Part shown: positions 7,482 to 14,842 of the stretch, in pieces
How positions within the stretch are numbered: position 1 is the first letter of the stretch
Layout: each line of letters opens with the position of its first letter
Assembly: GCA_936924235.1 (NCBI GenBank)
Contig: CAKZHN010000503.1
Coordinates: 1 to 33,669, forward strand
DNA from: an uncultured Rhodoplanes sp.
Lineage (GTDB): Bacteria; Pseudomonadota; Alphaproteobacteria; Rhizobiales; Xanthobacteraceae
Length of the DNA stretch: 33,669 nt
Reading direction: 5' to 3'
Program-made: the position numbers and the translations under genes
The notes under the pieces: model-generated
The model's database searches: none
What the model was told of the DNA's origin: nothing
Seen by the model: the letters and a program-made list of their open reading frames with translations, nothing else

Positions 7482-8509
7482 AAAACTGTCGCGTCCTGCT
7501 GCTCACTCATCCGGACCTGGTGCCGCCGGAATCGCTGAAGGGATTCAGCGAGGCGGAGGTCAACGTCTGGAAGACCGAATACGACGTGGTCTCGACGCTC
7601 CGCGGCGCCGGCCACGAGGTGAAGCCGCTCGGTGTCGACTCGGAGCTGCGCCCGATCCGCGATGCGATCGAGAGCTTCAAACCGCATGTGGTGTTCAACC
7701 TGCTCGAGGAGTTCCACGGCGAGGCGGTCTACGACCACAGCGTGGTGAGCTATCTCGAACTGACCCGCGTGCCCTACACCGGCTGCAATCCGCGCGGGCT
7801 GGTGCTGGCGCGTGGCAAGGACCTCGCCAAGAAGCTCGTGCACTATCACCGCGTGCCGACGCCGGCCTTCGCGGTGTTCCCGATGGGCCGCAAGGTCAAG
7901 CGGCCGCCGCGGCTCGGCCTGCCGCTGATCGTGAAGAGCCTCAACGAGGATGCCTCGATGGGCATCGCCCAGGCTTCGGTGGTGGAGACCGACGAGGCGC
8001 TGGCCGAGCGCGTCACCTTCATCCACGAGCGGATCGGCACTGCGGCGATCGCCGAGCAGTACATCGAGGGCCGCGAGATCTACGTCGGCGTGCTCGGCAA
8101 CGACCGCCGCCGCGTGCTGCCGATCTGGGAATTGCAGTTCGGCGATCTCGCCTCGGGCACCCGCCCGATCGCGACCGAGAAGGTCAAGCACGACATCGAG
8201 TACCAGGCGCGCCACGGCGTCGAGGAGGGGCCGGCCAAGGGGCTCACGCCCGCCATCGCGGCCCGCATCCAGAGCATGGTCAAACGCATCTGCCGCACGC
8301 TCGATCTCGACGGCTATGCGCGCATCGACTTCCGCCTCGCCTCCGACGGCACGCCGTATTTCATCGAGGCCAATCCCAATCCGGAAATAGCCAAGGCCGA
8401 GGAGTTCGCCCGTTCAGCCCAGCACGACGGGCTGAAGTATCCGGACCTGCTCAACCGCATCATCGCGCTCGGCATGGCCCGGGCGCGCGCGGGCGGGATT
8501 GGGGCGTAG
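7478..8509 (+). CDS. ATP-grasp ligase related to D-alanine--D-alanine ligase
   Basis: The 343-residue product has the Ddl-like order of motifs: an N-terminal Rossmann-like domain with VVFNLLEEFHGEA (71-83) and RVPYTGCNP (97-105), Lys153 before a glycine/serine loop (LNEDASMGI), EQYIEGREIYVGVLG (193-207), and the Mg-ATP ligands Asp284 (ARIDFRL) plus Glu297 and Asn299 (FIEANPNP). ATP-grasp enzymes form an acyl phosphate and join it to an amine, giving amide bonds in dipeptides, peptidoglycan or peptide natural products. The usual Ddl sequence EVNTxPG is replaced by EANPNPE, so true D-Ala-D-Ala activity is doubtful. No mur or fts genes are near. The ATG at 7478 overlaps the upstream stop by four bases (ATGA), so longer in-frame readings are rejected. 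Confidence 0.88.
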   Translation: MKNCRVLLLTHPDLVPPESLKGFSEAEVNVWKTEYDVVSTLRGAGHEVKPLGVDSELRPIRDAIESFKPHVVFNLLEEFHGEAVYDHSVVSYLELTRVPYTGCNPRGLVLARGKDLAKKLVHYHRVPTPAFAVFPMGRKVKRPPRLGLPLIVKSLNEDASMGIAQASVVETDEALAERVTFIHERIGTAAIAEQYIEGREIYVGVLGNDRRRVLPIWELQFGDLASGTRPIATEKVKHDIEYQARHGVEEGPAKGLTPAIAARIQSMVKRICRTLDLDGYARIDFRLASDGTPYFIEANPNPEIAKAEEFARSAQHDGLKYPDLLNRIIALGMARARAGGIGA

Positions 8510-8551
8510 GGGCGTTGTCGCGGTTTAGGCATAGCGGCAGCCAAACCCACC

Positions 8552-8668
8552 GCTGTCATTGCCGGGCTTGACCCGGCAATCCATGAGTCTGCCCGGCAAG
8601 GGATATCGTAAGATTTTGGTTCGTTTCGACACCGTATGGGCCACCGGGTCAAGCCCGGGGGTGACAGC
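8552..8668. repeat. Inverted repeat element in a 318-base gap
   Basis: A 25-base arm at 8552-8576 (GCTGTCATTGCCGGGCTTGA and on) is matched in inverse at 8644-8668 with three mismatches, around a 67-base spacer. The left arm contains its own hairpin, TTGCCGGG/CCCGGCAA (8559-8579). The layout resembles a small non-autonomous repeat; sequences with the core GCCGGGCTTGACCCGG are, from memory, common between genes in Bradyrhizobium relatives. The rest of the gap between 8510 and 8827 shows no gene or clear promoter. Confidence 0.75.
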
Positions 8669-8827
8669 TGAGTTTGTGGCGCCGTCGGTGCTCCATATCG
8701 AGCCCAGTTGAACTCTACTTGCCGCTTTCTACCCGCCATGCATCCCTTGGCATTGCATCGCGCCGCGCCGGATGCTTTCTCACCGCCGGGTTGGGAACGC
8801 TTCATCTCAAGAACACGCCTCAACAAT

Positions 8828-9589
8828 ATGGACTTCCTCGGCACCCCGGATATCGGGGCTCTCGCATTTGTCGGCCTGATGGTCGCCTCGCTGGTGACGT
8901 CGTTCATCGGCGTGTTCACCGGCGCGGCCGGCGGCATCGTGCTGCTCGGTCTGATGGCCATGGTGATGCCGCCGCTGGCGCTCATTCCGGTGCACACCGT
9001 GGTGATGCTGGGCTCGGGCGTCACCCGCACCATGATCATGTGGCGCAACGTGATGCGGCCGGCGGTCATTCCGTTCGTGGTCGGCTCGCTGCTCGGGGCG
9101 GCGCTCGGCGCCCGCGTGTTCGTCGCGCTGTCGACCATGTGGCTCGAGCTGATTCTCGGCGTGTTCATCCTGTTCGTGACCTGGATGCCGAAGCTCGGCC
9201 GGTTCGGCGCCGAACGCGGCCGCTTTGCTGCCCTGGGATTCATGACCACCTTCCTCGGCGTATTCGTCAGCGCCACCGGCACGCTGCTCGCCCCGTTCAT
9301 TGCGGCGTCGACGCCGGACCGCCGCGTCCACGTCGCCACCATGGGCGCGCTGATGATGATCACGCACATCGCCAAGATCGCGGCCTTCGGCTTCATCGGC
9401 TTCGCCATCGGCAGCTACGTGCCGTTGATGGCCGCGATGATCGCCACCGGCGCGGTCGGCAACTGGGTCGGCGAGGTGGCGCTGCTGAAAACCAGCGAGA
9501 GAAGCTTCCGCGTCGTGCTGCAGGTGGCGTTAACGCTGCTCGGCCTGCAGCTGTTGTGGCGCGCGGCGCAGAGCGCCGGGCTGATCTGA
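8828..9589 (+). CDS. TauE/SafE family membrane permease
   Basis: A 253-residue integral membrane protein with about eight hydrophobic segments in two similar halves, as in the TauE/SafE (DUF81) family. Members are proposed to export sulfite, sulfoacetate or other organosulfur anions, or to import related compounds. The first half carries the glycine-rich stretch FIGVFTGAAGGIVLLG and the second the matching GVFVSATGTLLAPF. The start at 8828 (MDFLGTPDIG) puts the first span near the N-terminus; an in-frame ATG at 8708 would add 40 polar residues that do not look like this family. No sulfur-metabolism gene is adjacent and it seems to stand alone, so its substrate cannot be deduced. Confidence 0.88.
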   Translation: MDFLGTPDIGALAFVGLMVASLVTSFIGVFTGAAGGIVLLGLMAMVMPPLALIPVHTVVMLGSGVTRTMIMWRNVMRPAVIPFVVGSLLGAALGARVFVALSTMWLELILGVFILFVTWMPKLGRFGAERGRFAALGFMTTFLGVFVSATGTLLAPFIAASTPDRRVHVATMGALMMITHIAKIAAFGFIGFAIGSYVPLMAAMIATGAVGNWVGEVALLKTSERSFRVVLQVALTLLGLQLLWRAAQSAGLI

Positions 9590-9762
9590 CATCAACAAGT
9601 TCCGCGATTTTGCGCCACGACGCGAAGGCGCGCCGCGCCGGCGTTAAGGTTAGCCGCGCGACTTTACGTTAATTCGCGATGATCCCCGCAAGCATGCTCG
9701 GCGGCGCTAAGAGAAGGTCCGCGGAAACCCAGCATGGATCGGCATTTTGAGGGGGCCTTCGC

Positions 9763-11463
9763 ATGCGTAAGAACCAGATCATTCTCGACGAAGCGGCGCG
9801 CTCGGTGCGTCGCACATTTGTCGGCTCGCTCGCCGGCAGCGCAACGATGCTCGGTGTGATCGGCGCCGCCGGCGCCTATGGCATGCCGGAACGTCTCAGC
9901 GCGCATTCGCTGTCGACGGCGCTGACGACCTTGCAGATCAAGCTGACGCCGATGGTCGACGCCGCGCAGCCCGCGGTCGAGCGCGCCGCGGTCGTCGCCG
10001 ACAACTTCAAGAAGCGGGTGCAGTCAGTCCAGATCGAATCCGACGACGAGGTCATTCTTCAGGTGCCGCGCGTGATGCTGGCTTCGGCCGGTCCGGTGCG
10101 GACCGCCGAGCCGTCGCGGGTGCAGGAACTTTCGGCGCCCGTGAGCCAGCCGGTCGCGCCGCCCGACGACGTCATCGCCATGGCGAGCGATCCGGTGGCC
10201 GCTCCGGCGGCTGAGAAGCCCGTTGCGGTCGCAATCGAGAAGCCCGCCGCGAAGCCCGTGGTGGCCGAGCAGCCCATGTTCGAAAAGCCCGCGCCCGTCG
10301 AGGCCGCGAAGCCCGTCACCGTCGCAGTCGAGAAACCCGCTTCCGTCCCGGCCGAGAAGCCGGAGCCGGCTCCCATGGTCACCGCGGCGCTGACCGCGCC
10401 CGCGAAGTCCGAGCCGGTCAAATCCGAGCCGGTCATGCCGGTGCCGCCTGCTCCGCCACGCACCATGCCGGGCGCGATGCCCGGCGTGGCCAGCGCGCCG
10501 TCGGCGCTTCCCGCGCCGCTGGTTTTCGAGCAGCCCGAGCTCGACAAGATCAAGCCGCTCGCCGAGATGCCGAAGCTCGAATTGGTCGAGCCGCCCAAGG
10601 CGGTCGAAGCGCCGGCCAAACCTGAATCGTCCAAGCCTGAAGTGTCTAAGCCCGAAGCGTCCAAGCCCGAGCCGAAGAAGCCTGCGCCGCAGAAGGCCGT
10701 ATCCGAGATCGTCGCGCCGGTCGCGGCCCAGCTCGAGCCGCCGAAGGTCGTCGCGTCGCTCGCGGCGGATCTGCCGAAGGCGGTCGAGGCCCCTGCGGCG
10801 AAGCCTGTTGAGAAAGCTGCCGAAACCCCGGCGGAGAATCCCGCCATGGCGGCGATGGCGAGCGCCGCCACCGAGATGCCGGCTGAGGAATATCCGAAGT
10901 CCGTGATGATCCATCTGCCGGTGCCGAAGCCGCCGTTGACCCCCGCGCAGCTGCTCGACCTGCGCGACGCGGACTACGACAAGGCCGAGAAGTGCCTGGC
11001 CCAGGCGGTCTATTTCGAGGCGCGCGCCGAGCCGGTGCGCGGCCAGCAGGCGGTGGCGCAGGTCGTGCTCAACCGCGTGTTCTCGCCGTACTATCCCAAG
11101 GACGTCTGCTCGGTGGTCTATCAGAACGCCCAGCGGCACCTGGCCTGCCAGTTCACCTTCGCCTGCGACGGCAAGCCCGAGGCGATCCGCGAGCGCGGCG
11201 CCTGGGCGCGCGCCAACCGCATCGCCAAGCAGGCGCTCGACGCCAAGGTCTGGCTGCCCGAGGTCGCCAAGGCCACGCACTACCACGCGACCTATGTGCA
11301 TCCGAGCTGGATCAGCGACATGAAGGTGATGGTGAAGACCGGCGTGCACATCTTCTACCGGCCGCGCAACTGGGGCGACGGCTCCAATGAGAAGGGCTGG
11401 GGCACGCCGAGCGCGGCCGCCGCCGCGGCGCCGATGCCGTCGTCGCACAAGAAGAAGTCGTAG
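9763..11463 (+). CDS. SleB-type cell-wall hydrolase, membrane anchored
   Basis: The 566-residue protein has three parts. A basic N-terminus and one hydrophobic span (about 19-40) suggest an inner-membrane anchor. Residues about 90-400 are a low-complexity linker of Pro, Ala, Glu, Lys and Val with many AxKP, EKPA and KSEPV repeats, able to stretch through the periplasm. The C-terminal domain (about 405-545) matches Hydrolase_2 (PF07486), the spore-cortex-lytic SleB/CwlJ fold, with a probable catalytic Glu near 418 (AVYFEARAEP) and the QVVLNRV helix. Such enzymes are amidases or lytic transglycosylases that open peptidoglycan. This organism is not a spore former, so remodelling during growth or division is more likely. 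The ATG follows a GAGGGGG ribosome site. The stop codon starts a small 6-bp hairpin (11461-11476). Confidence 0.92.
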   Translation: MRKNQIILDEAARSVRRTFVGSLAGSATMLGVIGAAGAYGMPERLSAHSLSTALTTLQIKLTPMVDAAQPAVERAAVVADNFKKRVQSVQIESDDEVILQVPRVMLASAGPVRTAEPSRVQELSAPVSQPVAPPDDVIAMASDPVAAPAAEKPVAVAIEKPAAKPVVAEQPMFEKPAPVEAAKPVTVAVEKPASVPAEKPEPAPMVTAALTAPAKSEPVKSEPVMPVPPAPPRTMPGAMPGVASAPSALPAPLVFEQPELDKIKPLAEMPKLELVEPPKAVEAPAKPESSKPEVSKPEASKPEPKKPAPQKAVSEIVAPVAAQLEPPKVVASLAADLPKAVEAPAAKPVEKAAETPAENPAMAAMASAATEMPAEEYPKSVMIHLPVPKPPLTPAQLLDLRDADYDKAEKCLAQAVYFEARAEPVRGQQAVAQVVLNRVFSPYYPKDVCSVVYQNAQRHLACQFTFACDGKPEAIRERGAWARANRIAKQALDAKVWLPEVAKATHYHATYVHPSWISDMKVMVKTGVHIFYRPRNWGDGSNEKGWGTPSAAAAAAPMPSSHKKKS

Positions 11464-11568
11464 GCCCGCAGGCCTACTGGCGCCTCCCGCCGGGCTGTCC
11501 TAACGTTTGCTCCCGATAAGCGCGTTTATGCGCGCCTTCGCCGCGCTATGGACAGGGAGGAAAACGTC

Positions 11569-11955
11569 ATGGCCAAATTCACCTGGGACCACATCCACAT
11601 CCGCACGCCAGATCCGGAGGCGACGGCGCAGTGGTTCGAGAAGATGCTCGGCGCGGAGGTCATCCGCAGCATGCAGCAGGGCGCGCCGCGCATCGACATG
11701 AAGATCGGCGGCGCCAACGTGTTCCTCGCCCCGACGAAAGCCGGCGACGGCGTCGCCTCGCCGCCGCAGACGCCGTACCAGGGCCTCGACCATTTCGGCC
11801 TGTCGGTGACCGGCATCGACGCCATCGCGGCCGACCTCAAGGCCAAGGGCGTGAAGTTTACCCGCGAGCCGACCACGGTGCGGCCGGGCACCCGGGTCTG
11901 TTTCATCGAGGGGCCGCAGGGCGTGTCGATCGAGTTGCTCGACCGCACGGTCTGA
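11569..11955 (+). CDS. VOC family (glyoxalase/dioxygenase fold) protein
   Basis: A 128-residue protein with one pair of VOC beta-alpha-beta-beta-beta modules. Probable metal ligands are His8 (FTWDHIHIRTPD), the His of GLDHFGLSVT in the second module, and the terminal Glu of GVSIELLD. The family includes glyoxalase I, extradiol dioxygenases and antibiotic-resistance proteins, and the sequence alone does not tell them apart. Its size and the phrase PDPEATAQWFEKMLGAEV are typical of lactoylglutathione-lyase-like members. The start at 11569 follows a strong GGGAGG; seven extra residues from 11548 would swallow that ribosome site. It is followed 99 bases later by msrB on the same strand, so both could belong to a detoxification or stress unit. 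Confidence 0.85.
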   Translation: MAKFTWDHIHIRTPDPEATAQWFEKMLGAEVIRSMQQGAPRIDMKIGGANVFLAPTKAGDGVASPPQTPYQGLDHFGLSVTGIDAIAADLKAKGVKFTREPTTVRPGTRVCFIEGPQGVSIELLDRTV

Positions 11956-12054
11956 CGCCAAAGTGACCAAGGTGAACGGGGCCAAGGACCACAACCGGTC
12001 TACACGATGAGCCTGCGCGACCTTATCTTTGGGCGGAGTTCAAGGAGCCAGATC

Positions 12055-12456
12055 ATGGACACCAAGACCTATCCGGTCACCCATTCCGAGGCCGAGTGGC
12101 GGAAGATCCTGTCGCCCGAGCAATTCCACATCATGCGCGAGCACGGCACCGAGCGGCCGGGCAGCTGCGCGCTCAACTTCGAGAAGCGGGCCGGCACGTT
12201 CTTCTGTGCCGGCTGTGAGCAGGCGCTGTTCAAGTCCAAGAAGAAATTCGAGAGCGGCACCGGCTGGCCGAGCTTCAACGATCCCGAGGCCGGCGCCATC
12301 GAGGAGACCGTGGACAAGAGCTACGGCATGGTCCGCACCGAGGTGCATTGCAGCCGCTGCGGCAGCCATCTCGGCCACGTGTTCCCGGACGGCCCGCCGC
12401 CGACCGGATTGCGCTACTGCATCAACGGCGTGGCGATGAACTTCAAGCCGGAGTGA
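12055..12456 (+). CDS. msrB: Peptide methionine-(R)-S-oxide reductase
   Basis: The 133-residue protein is a complete MsrB. It reduces the R epimer of methionine sulfoxide in proteins, using thioredoxin as electron donor. Visible signatures are the structural zinc site Cys51/Cys54 (FCAGCEQALF) and Cys99/Cys102 (HCSRCGSHLGHVF), the GTGWPSF substrate-pocket motif at about 68-74, and catalytic Cys122 in LRYCINGVAMNF near the C-terminus. No signal peptide is present, so it acts in the cytoplasm. The start at 12055 has AAGGAG about eight bases upstream; an upstream in-frame ATG at 12007 adds 16 residues not usual in the family. A strong terminator at 12485-12518 ends the transcript. No msrA lies nearby. 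Confidence 0.97.
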   Translation: MDTKTYPVTHSEAEWRKILSPEQFHIMREHGTERPGSCALNFEKRAGTFFCAGCEQALFKSKKKFESGTGWPSFNDPEAGAIEETVDKSYGMVRTEVHCSRCGSHLGHVFPDGPPPTGLRYCINGVAMNFKPE

Positions 12457-12484
12457 CGCTCCGGCGCCACGGCGCGAAACCATC

Positions 12485-12518
12485 AGGCCTCGGGATACCT
12501 CTCCCGAGGCCTTTGTTT
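12485..12518 (+). terminator. Intrinsic terminator after msrB
   Basis: AGGCCTCGGGA (12485-12495), loop TACCTC, TCCCGAGGCCT (12502-12512): a perfect 11-bp stem followed at once by TTTGTTT (12512-12518). It lies 28 bases after the msrB stop codon. Confidence 0.92.
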
Positions 12519-12652
12519 ATCCGGGGCTTTATCGCGCAGGCCTGTGCCGGCGGAGGGACGGTCGCCTGCGGCTTGGTCCGGGTGGTATCAATTTTGCCAG
12601 ACTTATTTGCTGCTGCATGCGTCAGCGCCTGGATTGAGCAGAGGGCACGACC

Positions 12653-13828
12653 GTGAACGACACGACCGCAATGAACCGCAATCCCAACGGCGGCAAGCAC
12701 AAGCAGTTCGAGCAGGTCGCCCTGGTGCTCCAGGGCGGCGGGGCGCTGGGGTCCTACCAGGCCGGCGTCTATCAGGCGCTCGCCGAGCACGATCTGCATC
12801 CGGACTGGGTCGCGGGCATCTCGATCGGCGCCATCAACTCGGCGCTGATCGCCGGCAATCCACCCGGCAAGCGCGTCGAGCGGCTGCGCGAATTCTGGGA
12901 GACCATCACCGAGCCGACGCTGGGCGTGCCCTATTTCAAGTCGCTGGAGATCAACAACGCCTACACCCGCCAGGCGCTCAACCAGGCCTGGGCCACCAAC
13001 ATCCTGCTGTTCGGCGTGCCGGCCTTCTTCGTGCCGCGCGTGCCGCCGCCAGTGCTGTGGCCGAGCCAGCATCCCGGCAAGGCGAGCTACTACGACACGT
13101 CTCCGCTCATCGCCACGCTCAATCGCCTCGTGGATTTCGACCTGCTCAACGCCGGGGCCATGCGCTTCAGCGTCGGCGCCGTGCAGGTCGACACTGGAAA
13201 CTTCGCCTATTTCGACACCGCGCATCCGCACGAGAAGATGAAGATCCGCGCGGAGCACGTCCTGGCGAGCGGGTCGCTGCCGCCGGGATTCCCGGCGACC
13301 ATGGTCGACGACAAGTATTACTGGGACGGCGGCCTCGTCTCCAACACGCCGTTGCAATGGGTGCTCGACAGCCGGCCTCGGCATGACCGGCTGGTGTTCC
13401 AGGTCGATCTCTGGAATGCGCGGGGCATGGTGCCCAAGGACCTGATCGGCGTCGAGGTGCGCCAGAAGGAGATCCAGTATTCGAGCCGCACCCGCGCGGC
13501 GACCGACCAGTACAGATACACGCAGAAGCTCCGGATCGCGGCCGCCAACCTGCTCAGCAAGCTTCCGGAGGATCTCCGCAACAGCGAGGACGCCAGGCTG
13601 CTGGCCACCGAGGCCAACAACAAGGTCTGCAACATCGTGCACCTGATCTATCGCGCCCGCGCCTACGAAGGCATCGCCAAGGACTACGAGTTCTCCCGGC
13701 GGACGATGGAGGAGCACTGGAAGAGCGGTTACGAGAACGCGTCGCAGACGCTCTCGACGCCCGGCATCATGGAACTGCCCGACCGGCAGGAGGGCGTGAA
13801 GGTGTTCGACGTCTGCAAGGGCGACTAG
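12653..13828 (+). CDS. Patatin-like phospholipase with C-terminal DUF3734-like region
   Basis: The 391-residue protein has all patatin hallmarks: oxyanion-hole glycines GGGALG (28-33), nucleophile Ser57 in GISIG (55-59), and the dyad aspartate Asp225 in WDGGLVSN. Patatins hydrolyse acyl esters of lipids by a Ser-Asp dyad. The C-terminal 120 residues, beyond the catalytic domain, look like the extension (DUF3734) of the long bacterial patatins found beside ketone-body and polyhydroxybutyrate genes. Consistently, acetoacetate decarboxylase follows on the same strand; in many Rhizobiales a 3-hydroxybutyrate dehydrogenase completes the set but is not next to these genes here. The start is GTG at 12653 with GAGGG eight bases before; an ATG at 12671 is the alternative. 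The final base of the TAG stop is the first base of a palindromic repeat. Confidence 0.93.
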   Translation: MNDTTAMNRNPNGGKHKQFEQVALVLQGGGALGSYQAGVYQALAEHDLHPDWVAGISIGAINSALIAGNPPGKRVERLREFWETITEPTLGVPYFKSLEINNAYTRQALNQAWATNILLFGVPAFFVPRVPPPVLWPSQHPGKASYYDTSPLIATLNRLVDFDLLNAGAMRFSVGAVQVDTGNFAYFDTAHPHEKMKIRAEHVLASGSLPPGFPATMVDDKYYWDGGLVSNTPLQWVLDSRPRHDRLVFQVDLWNARGMVPKDLIGVEVRQKEIQYSSRTRAATDQYRYTQKLRIAAANLLSKLPEDLRNSEDARLLATEANNKVCNIVHLIYRARAYEGIAKDYEFSRRTMEEHWKSGYENASQTLSTPGIMELPDRQEGVKVFDVCKGD

Positions 13829-13876
13829 CGCATGTCCCGGAAAAGTGGGTACCGGTTTTCCGAAAAGGACATGCGC
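13828..13876. repeat. Palindromic intergenic repeat overlapping a stop codon
   Basis: GCGCATGTCC (13828-13837) is the exact inverse of GGACATGCGC (13867-13876), and inside it CGGAAAA (13838-13844) pairs with TTTTCCG (13856-13862). The 49-base element belongs to the same family as 1-59. It begins on the last base of the patatin stop codon and separates that gene from acetoacetate decarboxylase. Confidence 0.85.
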
Positions 13877-13928
13877 CGCTAAAAAGCCAATCAGGCTTCG
13901 GGGGCGATCTGAACCAGGAGCGTACGTC

Positions 13929-14666
13929 ATGAAAGAGAACGAGGTCCGGCAGCGGGCATTTGCGATGCCGCTGACCAGTCCGGCCTATCCGATCGGTCCT
14001 TACCGTTTCATCAACCGCGAGTACCTCGTCATCACCTACCGCACCGATCCGAAGAAGCTGCGCGAGCTGGTGCCCGAGCCGCTTCAGATCGACGAGCCGC
14101 TGGTCAAGTTCGAGTTCATCCGCATGCCCGACTCGACCGGGTTCGGCGACTACACCGAAAGCGGTCAGGTCATCCCGGTGTCGCTCAAGGGCCGCAAGGG
14201 CGGCTATTCGCACTGCATGTTCCTCAACGATCATCCGCCGATCGCAGGAGGCCGCGAGCTGTGGGGCTTCCCGAAGAAGCTCGCCGAGCCGACGCTGCGC
14301 GCCGAGATCGACACGCTGGTGGGCACGCTCGACTACGGCAAGATCCGCATCGCGACCGGAACCATGGGCTACAAGCACACGGCCCTGGATCATGCCGCCG
14401 TGGCGGCGTCGCTCGCCGCGCCGAATTTCCTGCTGAAGATCATGCCGCATGTCGACGGCACGCCGCGCATCTGCGAACTGGTCGAGTACGAGCTATTGGA
14501 TATCTCGCTCAAGGGCGCCTGGACCGGCCCGGCGGCGTTGAATCTGGTGTCGCACGCCCTGGCGCCGCTCGCCGAGCTGCCGGTGCTCGAGGTCGTGTCC
14601 GGCACCCACATCATCGCCGACCTGACGCTCGGTCTCGGCAAGGTCGTGCACGACTATCTGGCTTGA
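13929..14666 (+). CDS. adc: Acetoacetate decarboxylase
   Basis: This 245-residue protein matches the acetoacetate decarboxylase family (PF06314). The catalytic pair is present as Lys116-Lys117 in GGRELWGFPKKLAEP, equivalent to Lys115 (Schiff base) and Lys116 (pKa shift) of the clostridial enzyme. Other family markers are the GGYSHCMFLNDHPPI strand and a substrate-pocket glutamate region near FEFIRMPDSTGFG. The reaction turns acetoacetate into acetone and CO2, though some family members act on other keto acids, so the substrate is probable and not proved. The ATG at 13929 follows an AGGAGCG ribosome site; a 28-residue extension from 13845 would run through the palindromic repeat and is rejected. 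It likely works with the upstream patatin in ketone-body or PHB turnover. Confidence 0.92.
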   Translation: MKENEVRQRAFAMPLTSPAYPIGPYRFINREYLVITYRTDPKKLRELVPEPLQIDEPLVKFEFIRMPDSTGFGDYTESGQVIPVSLKGRKGGYSHCMFLNDHPPIAGGRELWGFPKKLAEPTLRAEIDTLVGTLDYGKIRIATGTMGYKHTALDHAAVAASLAAPNFLLKIMPHVDGTPRICELVEYELLDISLKGAWTGPAALNLVSHALAPLAELPVLEVVSGTHIIADLTLGLGKVVHDYLA

Positions 14667-14696
14667 GCACGCCGCTCTGATTGACGGACGGGCCGC

Positions 14697-14718
14697 CATC
14701 GCGGGATTCACCGCGATG
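14697..14718 (+). other. 8-bp hairpin with GANTC loop
   Basis: CATCGCGG (14697-14704), loop GATTCA, CCGCGATG (14711-14718). No T-tract follows, so termination of the adc transcript by this hairpin alone is doubtful. The loop holds GATTC, the CcrM (GANTC) methylation target, only 14 bases before the CtrA-like site at 14732. Confidence 0.4.
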
Positions 14719-14731
14719 AGAGGCGCGGGGG

Positions 14732-14746
14732 GTAACCATTGATTAA
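14732..14746 (+). promoter_or_regulatory. CtrA-like binding site
   Basis: GTAA-CCATTGA-TTAA: the alphaproteobacterial CtrA consensus is TTAA-N7-TTAA, and this site has exactly seven spacer bases and one mismatch (G for the first T). It lies 96 bases before the GTG start of the GGDEF-EAL gene, the distance expected for a site overlapping the -35 region. This suggests cell-cycle or motility-linked control of that gene; it is inference from a motif. Confidence 0.55.
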
Positions 14747-14842
14747 CACAAAAAACAAGCCATCACGAATTTGCTATGTCAATTGACAGTCTTCAACCAA
14801 GCGCTCACTCGTCACGGCCATAATCCGCCCGGCGGGGACTTC

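Noticed and set aside
9644..9672. Possible CtrA site (TTAA at 9644-9647 and 9669-9672) before the cell-wall hydrolase
   Set aside because: The spacing is far from seven bases and neither half has a partner at the right distance.
10024..11448. 474-residue open frame on the minus strand, and a second at 10059-10871
   Set aside because: Both mirror the repetitive Pro/Ala/Glu/Lys linker of the cell-wall hydrolase; their Gly/Arg/Leu or Ser/Gly/Ala repeats follow from that repeat.
11461..11476. TAGGCC/GGCCTA hairpin at the stop of the cell-wall hydrolase as terminator
   Set aside because: The stem has only six pairs and no T-tract follows.
12443..13930. 495-residue open frame on the minus strand
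   Set aside because: Antisense to the patatin gene, which has complete catalytic motifs and a ribosome site.
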